Shown here piece by piece: positions 27,625 to 38,930 of a DNA stretch of 64,000 nt. Every line of letters starts with the position of its first letter. Within the stretch, counting starts at the first letter, position 1. A model generated the notes under the pieces. The model made no database searches. It saw only the letters and a program-made list of their open reading frames with translations, and was not told the DNA's origin. Made by a program: the position numbers and the translations under genes. This DNA comes from Eudorina sp. 2006-703-Eu-15. Its lineage: Eukaryota > Chlorophyta > Chlorophyceae > Chlamydomonadales > Volvocaceae. The stretch is from positions 866,001 to 930,000 of the forward strand of contig BDSI01000027.1 in assembly GCA_003117195.1 (NCBI GenBank), given 5' to 3'.

Positions 27625-30600
27625 TTTCACCTGGGTGCTGGCCTAGGCAGCCATGCAAACACAACATCCTTTCGACCCAAACAACGACGAACGAAGGCCA
27701 CATGAAGGACTGAAGTTGCAATCCAATCTCACCTTATACAGCGTGTTGTGTTTTGGGCCTGTGCCCCGGGGCCCGGGCGGGCTGGCCAGCCCAGCCAGCA
27801 ACCCCTGGGGCGCCAGCGCGGCCGCAGCCTGTGTGGTGCGCGCACCCATCACTGCAGGACTGCCCATGCCGCCCAGACTGCCCAACGGGCTCCCCGTCCT
27901 CCAGCTGGGCGACCGCCACGAGGCTCCCGGGCTGCCTAGGCCGGCCAGGCTGGCCAGTCCACCGCCGCTCATAGGGCTGGCGCGCATCACCGCCGCTGTG
28001 GCGCCATTGCCCCCCGCTGCACTGCCGATGGGCCCGCCGGCGGCGAAGTTGGGTAAGTTGGCGGCCCCGGGCTGGGCGGCTCCTGGGGTGAAGACGGCTG
28101 GGCTGGCGGGACTCAGAAGCGCCGAGTTGAAGCCGGCCGGGGAGCTGAGCATGGTTGCAGCGCTGCTGTTGCCCTGCAGGTGTACGGGCAGGGGGATGCC
28201 GCCGGTGGGGAGGGCGGTTGGGCTGCTGGTTGACGCTTGCGTGCCGGCGACGCTCGGTGCGGTGGCGTCGAGCACGCCTGCCGCCTGGGCGAGGGCGAGG
28301 ACGACGTCGTCCGTCAGACTGCCTGTCGCCAGTCCCTCCTGCGGGCGTCATAGCACAAGAGCCGCAACGGGAACGGAGCACATGGGCTAGGCCAGCGATA
28401 AGTGATGGCATCACCGACGATGCGGCAATGCGATGCGCACAATGTATCGAGACGCCACACTGTGCCCCATGACAGTCGTACGGAAGAGGTGACCATGTAC
28501 GACATCATGCACGAAGGAGGACCATCATCATCAGGTTGTACTGTACTGAAAACACGTATACATGTATAGCCGCTACAAGGCGGACCCGTACCCCCGACCG
28601 GGCGATCCAACGGGCCCAGACAGCTTCGCAGGCGCCTCACCATTGCAACTTGAGCACAACCCTAAACCCAAACCCAAATCCAAATCTACCCACTTCGATA
28701 CCTGCACTTGCCCATGGCTCAATTACGACGCCCCATCCCCTTCACTTCAACGTGTCTTGCAGGTTATCATGGCAAGTATCTTGGTAACTGAATTGGGTCG
28801 GGCGGGGTTACTGGCGAAACACACACACACACGCATTTCTAAACACACATACCCACACCGAGCCAAGCTTACATCAAGGATAGCCGCCGCGGTGGCCGCG
28901 TCCAGAGTGCTGGCGAGCGCCGCCGCTGCGGTGTCCGACCCCATCAGGCCGCCAACGACGCCCCCGCTGGCCAGACTTCCGACACTACCAGGTGCAGATG
29001 TCGACGCGGCCGACGCCCCCGCGCCCGCCGACGCCAGCAGCATCAGCAGCTCAGCAGTCGACTGCTGGCTCTGCATGGCGGCCGCACCGCTGGACCCCGC
29101 GGCCGCGTGACCACCGCCGGCCCGGCCCGCCGCGTCCGCCGCCGCCGCCAAGCTTGCCAGTGCCAAGGCGTTGTGCTGGCTGACGGCGGCGGCGCTGGCG
29201 GCGGCGGCGGCCGCTGCCGCCGCCGCTGATGCGGAGACAGAGCCGGACGGCGACTGCTGCACCGCACCGGAGCTCCCGCAGCCTCCCAGCAGCGATATGG
29301 CCGCGCGGGCCACATCGGACGATGCCGTACTGCCGTCCGGCTCGTGGGTGCCGTTCAGTCGAGCTTGATGGCCGGCGCTGCCCGGGAACTGTGGTCCGGA
29401 GCCGGCGGCGCCGCCGCTCGCACGCTGGGCGGTGGGGAGGTCCAGCGAGCTCCTTGCGCTCCCGGTACCTACGGGGGTGTGCCCGCCGCCGACGGGGCCG
29501 TGAAAAGACATGCCGCCGCCGGGGGTGCTAGGGGCCAGCGAGCCGGGGGTACTGGCGCCTGCGGAGCGGCGGTGAAGGCGGTGGTGACGGCAGACAGAGA
29601 GGGGATCTGTTGTCAAGGGATGAACCACCACGGTTGTGTCGATACCGTTGCCAAGCAACACGGCGTGATGTCCGAGCGTGCGTGCATGGCGCGCCCTTTA
29701 AAATCCGAACGCGGACGAAGCCCCAACTTAGAAAACAAGGCCAGACACTTGATCAGCGAGGTCCACCTCAATTCTGGGACTGCCCGGCACTGCCGAAATC
29801 CGATATCCGCCGCCACGCTTTGCCAGTATGGCACATACTCCGCGCCTGCTTACCTGTTGCCTGCGCTGTCCCCACGACCAAGCCCGTGGCGGGATCTACC
29901 ACCAGGTAGACTTGGCCAGGCCCTAGGCCGGGTGCCGACGGCCCACCCGCGGGCGACCCAGATGGGTTCGAGTCGCGGGATGGCAGCGGCTCAGTCTTGG
30001 AGAGCGACGGGTTGGAGACCAGGCCGGCGGCGGCGGCGCCGCTGCCGACGGCTGCAGGCGGGGTAGCCGTGAGGCCGTTACCGACGGACGTACGACATCG
30101 GAAGGGCGACCGTGGCGGCAGGCCGCTAGCGGTGGGAGACGCGTCAGGGGAAGCGGACATCAGGGAGTGGGCGCTTCCGCCGCCGCTGCCGCTGATGCCG
30201 CTGCCGCCGCTGCTGTGGAGGAGTTCGGCATGTAGGCCGGCAGGGCTGGCGCGGCCACTGCCGAGGGGCGACCCAGGGGGCAGGCTGCTGGCCGTACCGC
30301 GCGTCGCGGCGGGGACGGCGGCGGCGCCGCCGCCGCCGTTGCCACCACCGTCGCTGCCGAAGCTGCGGTTGGACATCGGCTGCACGACGGCCGGTGAGTT
30401 GAAGAGTTGTCGGCCGATGGCCCCTCCGTCGCGGCCACCAACGCCTTGAGCGGGCGTCTTGGCTGACGGCGCGTCGCTTGCCGCCGGTGAGCCGCCGAAG
30501 TCGGGCGTCTTCTTGTTGGCGATCGGCATCGCGAGTGGCTGGGAGGACGACGGATGCGACCATGCCAAGCCACTGGACAGAGAACTCAGGCGTTGCAGAG

Positions 30601-30916
30601 GCGGGGTCGCTGGGGCGGTATCGGAAGTCCCGGGGGTCTCGGCAATCACGCTGATGGGTCGCATTTGCGCACCGCTGCCCGTCGACTGCTGCTCCGACTG
30701 GAGAGCGTGGCCATTGGTGTTCGAAAGAGAGTTGGACGTCGCGGCAGCCATAGGCCGCGTCACCGCTCGTCCCCAGGACGGCCGGAGGTTGATGGCGTCG
30801 CTGACGAAAGCCTCGCGGTCGCTACCAGCAGGGTCGGCGGTGCTTGACATGTTGCAAAGACGTTGCTCAGATGTATCAGTCCTGAGATGGTGCTGCAGCT
30901 CCGACATGGCAGCCAT
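25365..30916 (-). CDS. TIS11/TTP-type tandem CCCH zinc-finger RNA-binding protein
   Basis: Seven exons (30916-29854, 29558-28873, 28338-27733, 27344-27285, 27024-26965, 26598-26356, 25922-25365) give 1,091 residues. Two fingers of form C-x8-C-x5-C-x3-H are separated by 18 residues, as in tristetraprolin. Finger 1 is C789, C798, C804, H808 (lead-in YKTEMC, body SETGSCRYGSKCQFAHG). Finger 2 is C827, C836, C842, H846 (lead-in KYKTEHC, body ATTGSCQYGSRCRFIH). Each finger is split between small exons of 60 nt. Such proteins bind AU-rich mRNA elements and promote decay. Everything N-terminal to residue 780 is Ser/Ala/Gly/Pro low complexity with poly-Ala, far longer than in TTP, and the C-terminal 265 residues are similar. 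The start is the first ATG after a GTG-headed open frame; an upstream 5' exon within 30917-31500 cannot be excluded. Confidence 0.88.
27578..27622 (+). repeat. (CA)n microsatellite in CCCH-gene intron 3
   Basis: About 45 bp of CA repeats within the intron 27732-27345; on the transcribed (minus) strand this is (TG)n. Confidence 0.95.
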
Positions 30917-31725
30917 GGAAAGTGATGAAAATCTGTCAGGCCTGGTGAGCTCAAGGCGGTTTGAGTCACCCACCCAATCGGAAATCCTCCGCGGATGCCG
31001 CTGTAACAGTTGCTACTGCTGCTTACCGCGGCAGACGCTATATTTAAGTCCGGGGATAACGTTGCGCAGCTGCTGCAACGATATCTGCGACTCGCGGTGG
31101 CTGCCGGAGCCTAAAGACCCGAGGGACACGCAGCCCTCCGCAGGCGCCTTGTCTTGCAATCCTGCAGATGGACGCTGTACGCGAAGGCAACGTATTCAAT
31201 AGCAGTGATCTGGTCCCTTCCGAGGTTGGATGAGTAGGCTCGGCCTGGCGCGATTCGTCGAAAATCGGAATGACAAGTTTACAAAATCGGGTCACAAAGA
31301 AGAAAGCACCCCGTCTCTGTTGGGTCGGAGAAGTCCAGTTCGATAAGACAGGGACGTTGCTCCGTGCCGCTAAGTACTTTCCCGCCGCCTGCATTTCCGT
31401 ACTGCTTCGTCATTCGCGCGCTACCCACTTTTTGCCAAACCAAATCGTCCGCCCTTGACGTCGCTGTTCAACCTTACTGTGGTAACGGAAAACACAACGA
31501 CATCGTTCCGGGTGGCAAATCCTGAATGGGCTTGGTGCTACGTCATCTGCCGAAAAAATCTGACCAGGCTTGCATAGTCGGGAACTCAGATATGGTACCG
31601 ACACGCACGCACGGAGTCAATGAATGGTAGATTGGTAGTCAATCGCACACAAATCACTAAAGCGCGAAACCTTAGCTAGCTCGCGGCCCGGCACAATCCT
31701 TCCATGATCTAAACCTCCAGGCGCC
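30917..31725. other. Gap upstream of CCCH gene, downstream of OASTL
   Basis: About 800 bp that must hold the CCCH gene promoter/5' UTR (possibly a 5' exon) and the OASTL 3' UTR. No independent gene seen. Confidence 0.5.
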
Positions 31726-32982
31726 TTACGGCACAAAGAACTCGCGCCCGGCGATATCGGAAATTTTAGCTCTCTCGTCCTGCTTCAGCGCTTCGCATTC
31801 CATCCGCAGCTGGTTGAACAGGACAGAGGACAGGTACCTGTGGATCGGTTCGTTTGTAAAATATGACAAATATCAGCTGCTGTCAGCAGTTTGGGCAGGC
31901 AGGCAGTGGATATGACCAGACTCAACGTCAACATGACATTGCGTCGTGAGTAATTATCATAGGACATTTACCACATCGCTTTTGCGCTGCCCTGCGACCG
32001 AACTGTGCGTCACTAGGAGAGTACATTACCAAGGCCCACCACCCCGAAAGGCGACGGAGCCGCCCAGACATCTGAAACTTACCGCTCCCCGAATGACGGC
32101 AGCACCACGACCACCAACTTCCCAGCATTCTCGGGCCGCGACGCAACCTGGTGCAAAAATGACACCAGGAATGCATGACATTTAGCTGCCCATTTGTGTG
32201 AGAACGGAGATCACGAATCACGCGCGGTGCATATGCATACGGCGAACCCCATTTTCCCCATTCCGCCCAGCAACCATCGCCCGGCTCCGACTCCAGGCCA
32301 TGATAAGTGCCCAAAGTAATGGTGCTCCGCCCCTGTCGCACCTTGACTGCCGCCTCCACCGCCGCTCCCGAGCTGATGCCACACAGCAGCCCTTCCTCCG
32401 TGGCCAGGCGGACAGCCATCGACACCGCGTCGTCGCTTTTCACCTGCAACATGCCGAACGCAGAACATCCATCAACGAGCCGGAAGTACAAGCCGACGCA
32501 GGTGCCACGCTCTTATTGAGGACCAGATGGCTCTTTGGTAGGGTTCTTATCACCTTCAATCCGATCAGCAGGCCTGCGAAAAAGGGTCCCGTCCCAGTTC
32601 GGGAAATACCAGCGACCGAATATGCGGCGGGATAAGCTTCAAGTGCCGCAACCGCGCCCCCGCCCGTCTCGTCATTCGCCTGTCTCGGCAAACAGACCTT
32701 CATGACCTCGTCGTATATGGCCGTGTTGAGGATAGCGGGCACGAATCCAGCGCCAATGCCCTGGATCTTGTGCGGGCCGGGATTCCCACCTGCGCGCGAG
32801 GGTTAAAACGTGACAGGCTGAGATTTGCCGCCAGACTGCGGCTCTTGGCGGACACACACAGGCCAGAGCCTCCCGCGCACAGAACACCCTCCCCATCGAC
32901 AATCGGGAGTTCAGTGACCTGCAGCCTTGGAAAGCAGCTGCCGGCACCCATGGCGCCTGCAGCTCAGCAGCGGCCCTCGCTG

Positions 32983-33065
<83 letters not shown>

Positions 33066-35622
33066 GTCCAGGACGTGCTCTACGTGGCTCATCGGACATG
33101 CGCCCAGCTGCCGCCTCCGTGCAGCCTCCGATCGACCGACCGACCGGCCGCACGCTACGCTCACGTGAGGCCACACCGCGGCATCGCGGTCTTGCACCGC
33201 CATCGCGGCCTCTCCCTTCAGACACAGTCGGTTACCCTTGCGGCCTACGATGCTGCCATTGATGGCGCTCACCAGAGAGCACGGGACTCTCGGCAGGCTC
33301 CACTGCCACCACCTGCACGCCGGGCTTCACCGACTTGAGGAACTCGCCCGTGCCGGTCACTGTGCCGCCCGTGCCCACACCGGCCACCAGGATGTCCACC
33401 TGGCCTGCAGTGTCCCGCCAGATCTCGGGGCCTGGGGAGCGAAACATGGATTTGCGTTGCGCATGTTGGCATGGGACCAAGGCATACGCAGGCCTGCATG
33501 TCGGTTGCAAGTAGCTACCAAGCGCAGTCCTAAGCCTTTGGCACGAAAGGCGAACGGACTGAGCAGTCATGTGCATCGGATACGTGCCAAGGACTGTGGA
33601 GTCGTTCTATATATCAGGATGTGCTCACCCGTTGTGAGGCGGTGGATCTCCGGGTTGGCTGGGTTTTCAAACTGCTGGAGAATGTACGAGTTCGGCGTCT
33701 TGGCCGCAATCTCGTTACACTTCTCCACAGCGCCTCGCATGCCCTTCGCCGGATCTGGGGAGGGGGGTACAAGGGGCGGGTCGGGCGAGGGACTACCTCA
33801 CTGGCCGCCACATGGATACCAAGACTGACGCCATAGGTGTGAGGGTCACAATCGCGGCTGTAGTCTCCACGTCCGAGCGCTCCCCAGCTTCCGCCGGGGA
33901 TCGGCTCTTGTAGCTGCCAAGGCCAACCAAGTCGCCACGAGCACGCGCATCGCTTCTCGCATACAGCTCGGATCTGCCCTAAACTGTGCTCCTGCATTTA
34001 GCCCCAATCCTATAACCAACCAAGATCCCCCTGTGTCATCATTCAAGGGGCTCCCCTGCTACGTGCACTGACTGCGCCACAGGCTAGACGCTCAGCCCGC
34101 AGGCCACGCGCTCGTTGCCCAATCCACTGTGCGTTCCTAGCTTCCATATTCTAGTCCCAGCTCCCGCACCTTTTCGCCCAGCCAATCGGTACTTCCATGT
34201 GGGTTTGCCTTGCAGCCCTTTGATTTCCATCATCCATTGGATGTCGAGCCCACCCTTCCCAAACGGCACCACGCACCCGTGAGCACCAGCTCCGCCCCAA
34301 AGGCCCGCAGCAGCACCCGGCGCTCCAGGGACATGCTTGCAGGCATGGTCAGGATCAGCTTGTAGCCCCGCGCCGCGGCAACGAAGGCCAGGCCGATGCC
34401 CGTGTTGCCGCTGGTGGGCTCCACCAGGGTTGTCACCCCGGGCTTGATGACGCCTCGCTTCTCGGCGTCATCAATCATGTTTCGTCCAATACGGTCCTGG
34501 GGGTTGTTTGGGGGCCGTGGCACGGGGAACTGATTAGAGTGCGCCAAGCCGAAGGCCGCTGAAACTTCAGGTTTAAATAGGGACACTACTACTACTGAGG
34601 ATTACCTTGCTAGGGATCCTACTATGAATGCAGTGGGTGATTCCCGAGACCCCAGCGGTTCGTGTTGATGGCAAACCCCAACCCCAACCCCACGCTGCAC
34701 CACATAAAGCGTACGAAGCGCGTCGCCTTTTGCGCCATTGCGGTCTTGTCCTCATGGCCATGACGTCATATTACCTTCACGCTAGAGCATGGCTGCATAA
34801 TTTCCAGCTTCGCCGCAACCTTGGCAACACAACCCTGGATCAGCAGTGGCAACACCGGGGCACGGTACATGGTTTTATGCAAGGGTCTGGACAAGGATTG
34901 TGTTTCAGCTCATCGCCACAGTGGGTTGCATGCCTCCAAGCACACTGTGCGCGGCTGGGCTGCCTTTTCAGCAACGGAGTTCATCGGTACGGATAACCGT
35001 CGCCAGCCAGATCGTTCGTGACATGGGCATGAAACCGAAGCTGGATCAGCGCATGGTAAGCCGACCTCTTGGTTCAGACCGTATGTCTAGCCACATTGAC
35101 CGCGAATTGCCTTTCTCGGACGGCTTGCCCTGTTTATCGCAGCCCACCTTCGTGACGCGGTTCAGGTACACCATGGGGGTGTTGCCGATCACTTCGGTCA
35201 CATCCTTGCAGATTTTTTCCGGCTTGCTTGGCGCTTCGGCTGCAGCGGTGGTCGTTGCCGGCTCCGCGACGCTGGACGACGCCGCGGCACGGAGACTAAG
35301 ATACCGTCGCCCATGTGCCCGGCACGAGTTCTGCGTTTATGCAAACACTAAGTTTAGTTTGACAAGATAAAAACCCCTTCTGTCGCAGCTTGCTCCCCAC
35401 CTGGTTGAAAGGCCTCGGGGCCTGGCGTGAACAATACATGGTTTGCATTCCTAATTGCAATGCAACCGAAGTTGCAGTGAAAAGACCTATGTGGCAATTG
35501 GCAAATCCAGTGGTCCTTGCACGACGATTTGTGTCGGTCTACGGCAATGAGAAATGGTTCCGGCACCAGGACGTTTTTCATGTTATTGTTTCCAAATTTC
35601 TTACATTCTGAATTCCTGCCAT
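31726..35622 (-). CDS. OASTL: O-acetylserine (thiol)lyase / cysteine synthase, probably plastid
   Basis: Exons 35622-35605 (tentative 18-nt start exon MAGIQN), 35330-35148, 34834-34775, 34496-34277, 33754-33629, 33431-33273, 32789-32698, 32443-32342, 32147-32083 and 31837-31726 join to about 378 residues. The PLP enzyme makes cysteine from O-acetylserine and sulfide. Seen: [16 protein letters not shown], the PLP lysine in [16 protein letters not shown] (K87), the substrate loop [20 protein letters not shown], the phosphate-binding [28 protein letters not shown] (contact region for serine acetyltransferase in the complex), and the serine of GISSGAA. Residues 7-35 are Arg/Ala/Ser/Thr-rich before the mature core, consistent with an organelle transit peptide. 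Divergent from the DUF3172 gene with about 70 bp between starts if the first exon is right. Confidence 0.93.
32985..33064 (+). repeat. (GT)40 microsatellite in an OASTL intron
   Basis: 80 bp of perfect GT repeat inside the intron between the exons 33431-33273 and 32789-32698; the longest simple repeat in the window. On the transcript it is (CA)n. Confidence 0.97.
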
Positions 35623-35693
35623 ACGCTACTAGTGTCCCTTGCCAAAGCGTACTCTCAAAGGCTTGTCACTAGGCAGAAGTGAGCGAGTACGTT
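35623..35693. promoter_or_regulatory. Very short divergent promoter, OASTL / DUF3172 gene
   Basis: If the tentative OASTL first exon is correct, only about 70 bp separate the two start codons, so the 5' UTRs would abut or overlap. If OASTL instead starts elsewhere, the shared region is up to 360 bp. Confidence 0.35.
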
Positions 35694-37983
35694 ATGCTGC
35701 ACGCACGCGGAGCGTGCCACTCTTCACGTATAGCTCCTGTATCCCGTAGTCAGGTGGTCGTAAGGGCGCAACAACAACGGCGACCTCCATCTATCCCAAG
35801 AAGCCCTGTTCCGCCACCGCCGCGCCCTCCAGCTGGCTTTCCGAGCGACCCACGCCCCCCCTACAACTATGGGGATTCTGGGATGCAGCCGGATAGTCCA
35901 GGACCCATGCCGTTCCCTGAGCATGCCCCAGCAACATCTCCCCCACGCAGTAACATTGGCAGCAGCTCCAGCATGGGCTTGGGTGGGTATGCGCAGGCTC
36001 TTGTTGCAGCAGCGTTTGTTATGGGCCTTGGGATAGGCACCTGGTTTGACTCCGAGGTGAGCTTTTTGATGTTTGTGCACCGAACTCCTCACTGCGCAAT
36101 GATAGCTAAATTACAATAACCAAAGTATGAATCTTGATAAGCCCTTTTGCGTTTGCCGAACAGTCGAACAGACAGACATGTTAAGAGAACAGAAGTTACA
36201 GTTCATTTCCTTTGCGCCTGGAAGACCGGGACACGTGAATGAGAGATGAGAGCAGGCGTGCAGGGTGGCAAGGGATTTGCGGCTTTTGTCATGGCGTCCA
36301 TGTGTATTGTGGTATTCGGGGCCAGGGTGTTGCAGCTGCAGAGGTACCTGTCGGCCCATACCCATGTTCACCTCGTTGCTCGAAGTTCAACGCAGCCCGC
36401 TTTGCACCAGCAGTTTCCGACTGTCACATGTCACATACCGGCCTGCTTTTTACCCCGTTGCCCAGGTGGTGCTGACGCCTGCGAACATCTCAAGCACGGA
36501 GATCATCGATCGAGCAGTCCCCAACGCAGACATCTGCATGGCGAACGGGTATTCAGCCTCCGTGCTCAGTATGAATGTCTTCGTGACGTACAACCCGTGA
36601 GTTTCTTAGGAAATTCTCATACGACGGGAAGGATTGTAATTGGGAGGTGCCGTACCCGGGAGGCGAGATGCCGGCCCGGCGGTATGCCCTGGTCCACGCT
36701 GTGTCCTTCATGTCCCCAGATGCCCAGTTGTCAATCTATTATTGTGGGCACCTCTGCAGGTTCAACGTGTATATCTCGCAGCCCCAGGTCAAAGGCGGAT
36801 GCGTCCTACGGCGCGCCAATGTTGGCCTTCTGGAGCGTGAGAAGGTGAGGGAACCATGTCGTGTGCGCCAAGTGACGCATGTCTTTCTTGGTGCGTGGTT
36901 AGTGGTGCCGCTCCTGCGCAATCAGCTTGTACCCGGTCTTACCCTCAAGTCGCCTGGTACCATAGAAAAACCTGACCCGTGCTCACGTTGAACGAAGACC
37001 TGGTCTTGTGGGACCGCATAGCTCATCTGGAACCTTTTCGGTTTGAGCAGTACTTGCTGGGCGTAGCCTGGATCCATGGGGACGATGTCTCATCGTCTAG
37101 CAATCGACAAGGAGGAGCCCTGCATTTGATAACTGGTCCTGGGTTCGAGTCCCAGGGTGACCCCCGACATTGTTCGGGAGCATGAGATTATGGCTAGCTG
37201 CTGAGATGTGGAGTTGAGATCACAGTTGATGGATTGAGGTTCGCACGCTAGATCGGTGGCGACTGCTGAACCCTCTGTCTCTACGGATGTGCGGGTGAAT
37301 GGATGAGGTGGGATCCTTAGTTGGCAGGATCAACCGCCTTGGACCCTCGGTTCGTATGGCGTAGGTTCGGTGTGATGATGGTTGAAGGTGTCCTATAGCA
37401 TCATATAAAACCGCGACTTAAACCCTTAGGCAGGGCCCGGAAGCCTATCCACACTGTAACGGTACTACTACATTTGATAACTAATGCCGGTTGATATTCT
37501 AACCTTAATTAACCACACGGGAACACTGATCTGATTTCTCCTCCGCGCCCTTGCAGCTCGTAACCCCGCGCGACGTGGACCTTTGCAAGCAGCGGATGAA
37601 CACGTTCGCATACGTCGGGGACCTGAAGAGCGAGCCGGAGGTGGAGTGCGTGTATCACAGCGAGGAGGTGGGTGGATGGTGTCTTCGCCACGTGCAACTT
37701 GTGAAGTTGGGGTTGGAGCGTCCTCTTGTAGCCATTACGGAGTATGCATATCTGTTTTGTGAAGGGCCTACCCTGTGGACACGTAGGTATGAGCTGCTGA
37801 TTTATACTTCAGGTTCCCACCGTCGAGCTTAGCACCAAGATAGGGACGCTCTGGGTGAGGTCACATATGTCGTCGGTTCCGCAGGCTGAGAACCAGTACC
37901 TGGAGGTCCTTGGCAATCGGGCGAAGATGTCGCAGCTCCTGGTGCAGCAGCCGGCGACCACGCAGGAGGAGAACGAAACGTGA
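35694..37983 (+). CDS. DUF3172 family plastid/thylakoid protein
   Basis: Exons 35694-36056, 36466-36596, 36760-36844, 37557-37667, 37813-37854 and 37885-37983 join to 276 residues. The conserved core VVLTPANISSTEIIDRAVPN, ADICMANGYSASVL, VFVTYNPFNVYISQPQVKGG, CVLRRANVGLLEREKLVTP and CKQRMNTFAYVGDL matches the cyanobacterial/plastid DUF3172 family, whose function is unknown. An N-terminal Ala/Arg/Gln segment then a Pro-rich stretch precede one predicted membrane helix (GYAQALVAAAFVMGLGIGTW), as in cyanobacterial members, so the protein is probably imported into plastids and membrane anchored. The 42-nt exon 37813-37854 is in frame and plausible but optional. An AATAAA hexamer occurs about 80 nt past the stop. 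Intron 3 carries a tRNA-like insertion candidate. Confidence 0.88.
37123..37482 (+). mobile_element. Possible short inserted element with tRNA-like B box, in DUF3172-gene intron
   Basis: The 12-mer catttgataact occurs exactly at 37123-37134 and again at 37471-37482, like a target-site duplication around about 336 bp. Just inside the left copy is ggttcgagtcc, an exact match to the RNA polymerase III B-box consensus, in a T-arm-like stem (cctgg / ccagg). A 7-bp hairpin (gacgatg-tct-catcgtc) lies just left of it. I could not fold a complete tRNA, and the B box is very close to the left end, which is unusual for a SINE. Tentative. Confidence 0.3.
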
Positions 37984-38930
37984 AGAGAATCATGTCAGCA
38001 TGCGCTACGACACCCAGAACATCGTCGGTGACATGACGCATATTGCACGCATGGCACATAAATAAAGGCGAAGGCTGATGAGGACGATGGTGACTCCATT
38101 GTTTGGGCGGATTGGAAAGATTGTCAAAGCATTAATTACTGATAGGTTAGGTCATTTTTATTCACGTTCACGTTGCGGGCTGTAGCAGCTTCGTATTTCA
38201 GTATCCTGATGCTCTTCAGTAAAGCTTGACGAGGATGCCCGGCAAGGCCGGATGTGGCTTTGTTGATGAATCTCTTTGTACAAACTAGCTTTCATGTACA
38301 GTATGGGTGCCCTCGATGCCCAATAGCAGGTTACGGGCAGTGAGGGGCTTGACTAGGTCACGTGTTGGCCTTCCCGATGATAACTGGCGCTCCACAAGTC
38401 GTGGCGACAGCGATGTAACTCGCCAACGTTACGGACCTTTCATGTTGTCGGATACACCTGGTGGCACCTGGCACTTTCCAACGGATCATAACACAGTATC
38501 ATCATGTGCATGAGACGGCGCGAATTGCTCGGATGGCACCGTGTAAACCCCATGGCCGGCGCGGGCACAAGCATGTGAACTGGCAACGCCCGCGCGCAGT
38601 ACAAGCGACATGGGCTCGAAATAGCCCTGCACTCCAGGCAGTTGAGAACGGCCAGCAGAAGCCCCGAAGAACTGAGGTCTGAACGCAGGGCAGCGGAGCG
38701 ACGGCGATGGCAATACCCTGCGCTCCAGCCGCACGGTGGCCGCATAAGCTACGACCCCGCGCCCCGCGAATGCAAGTCACAGCGCATTGTTCCTGCGCCA
38801 ACTTGCCAACCGCTGTGTCACGAATTGGAACGAACACCAACGGTTCGCAGCCGCAGCTGTCTCTTATCGTGGTCGGTCTTTTGCAACCGCGCCAGCAAAC
38901 CCCGCTGCTACACCCTACCGCTGCTACACC
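37984..38930. other. Convergent intergenic region, DUF3172 to F-box/LRR gene
   Basis: About 950 bp between two 3' ends. The AATAAA-containing tract near 38060 fits the 3' end of the plus-strand gene. No gene recognised. Confidence 0.5.

Noticed and set aside
27414..27705. Similar Val-Cys / His-Thr frames at the (CA)n tract
   Set aside because: Microsatellite artefact inside an intron of the CCCH gene.
32927..33338. Open frames translating to alternating Val-Cys or His-Thr runs
   Set aside because: Produced by the (GT)40 microsatellite, which reads open in several frames; it lies in an intron.
37077..37168. A complete tRNA gene
   Set aside because: There is a T-arm-like stem with a B box and a partly pairing acceptor stem, but no acceptable D arm or anticodon arm of normal length.
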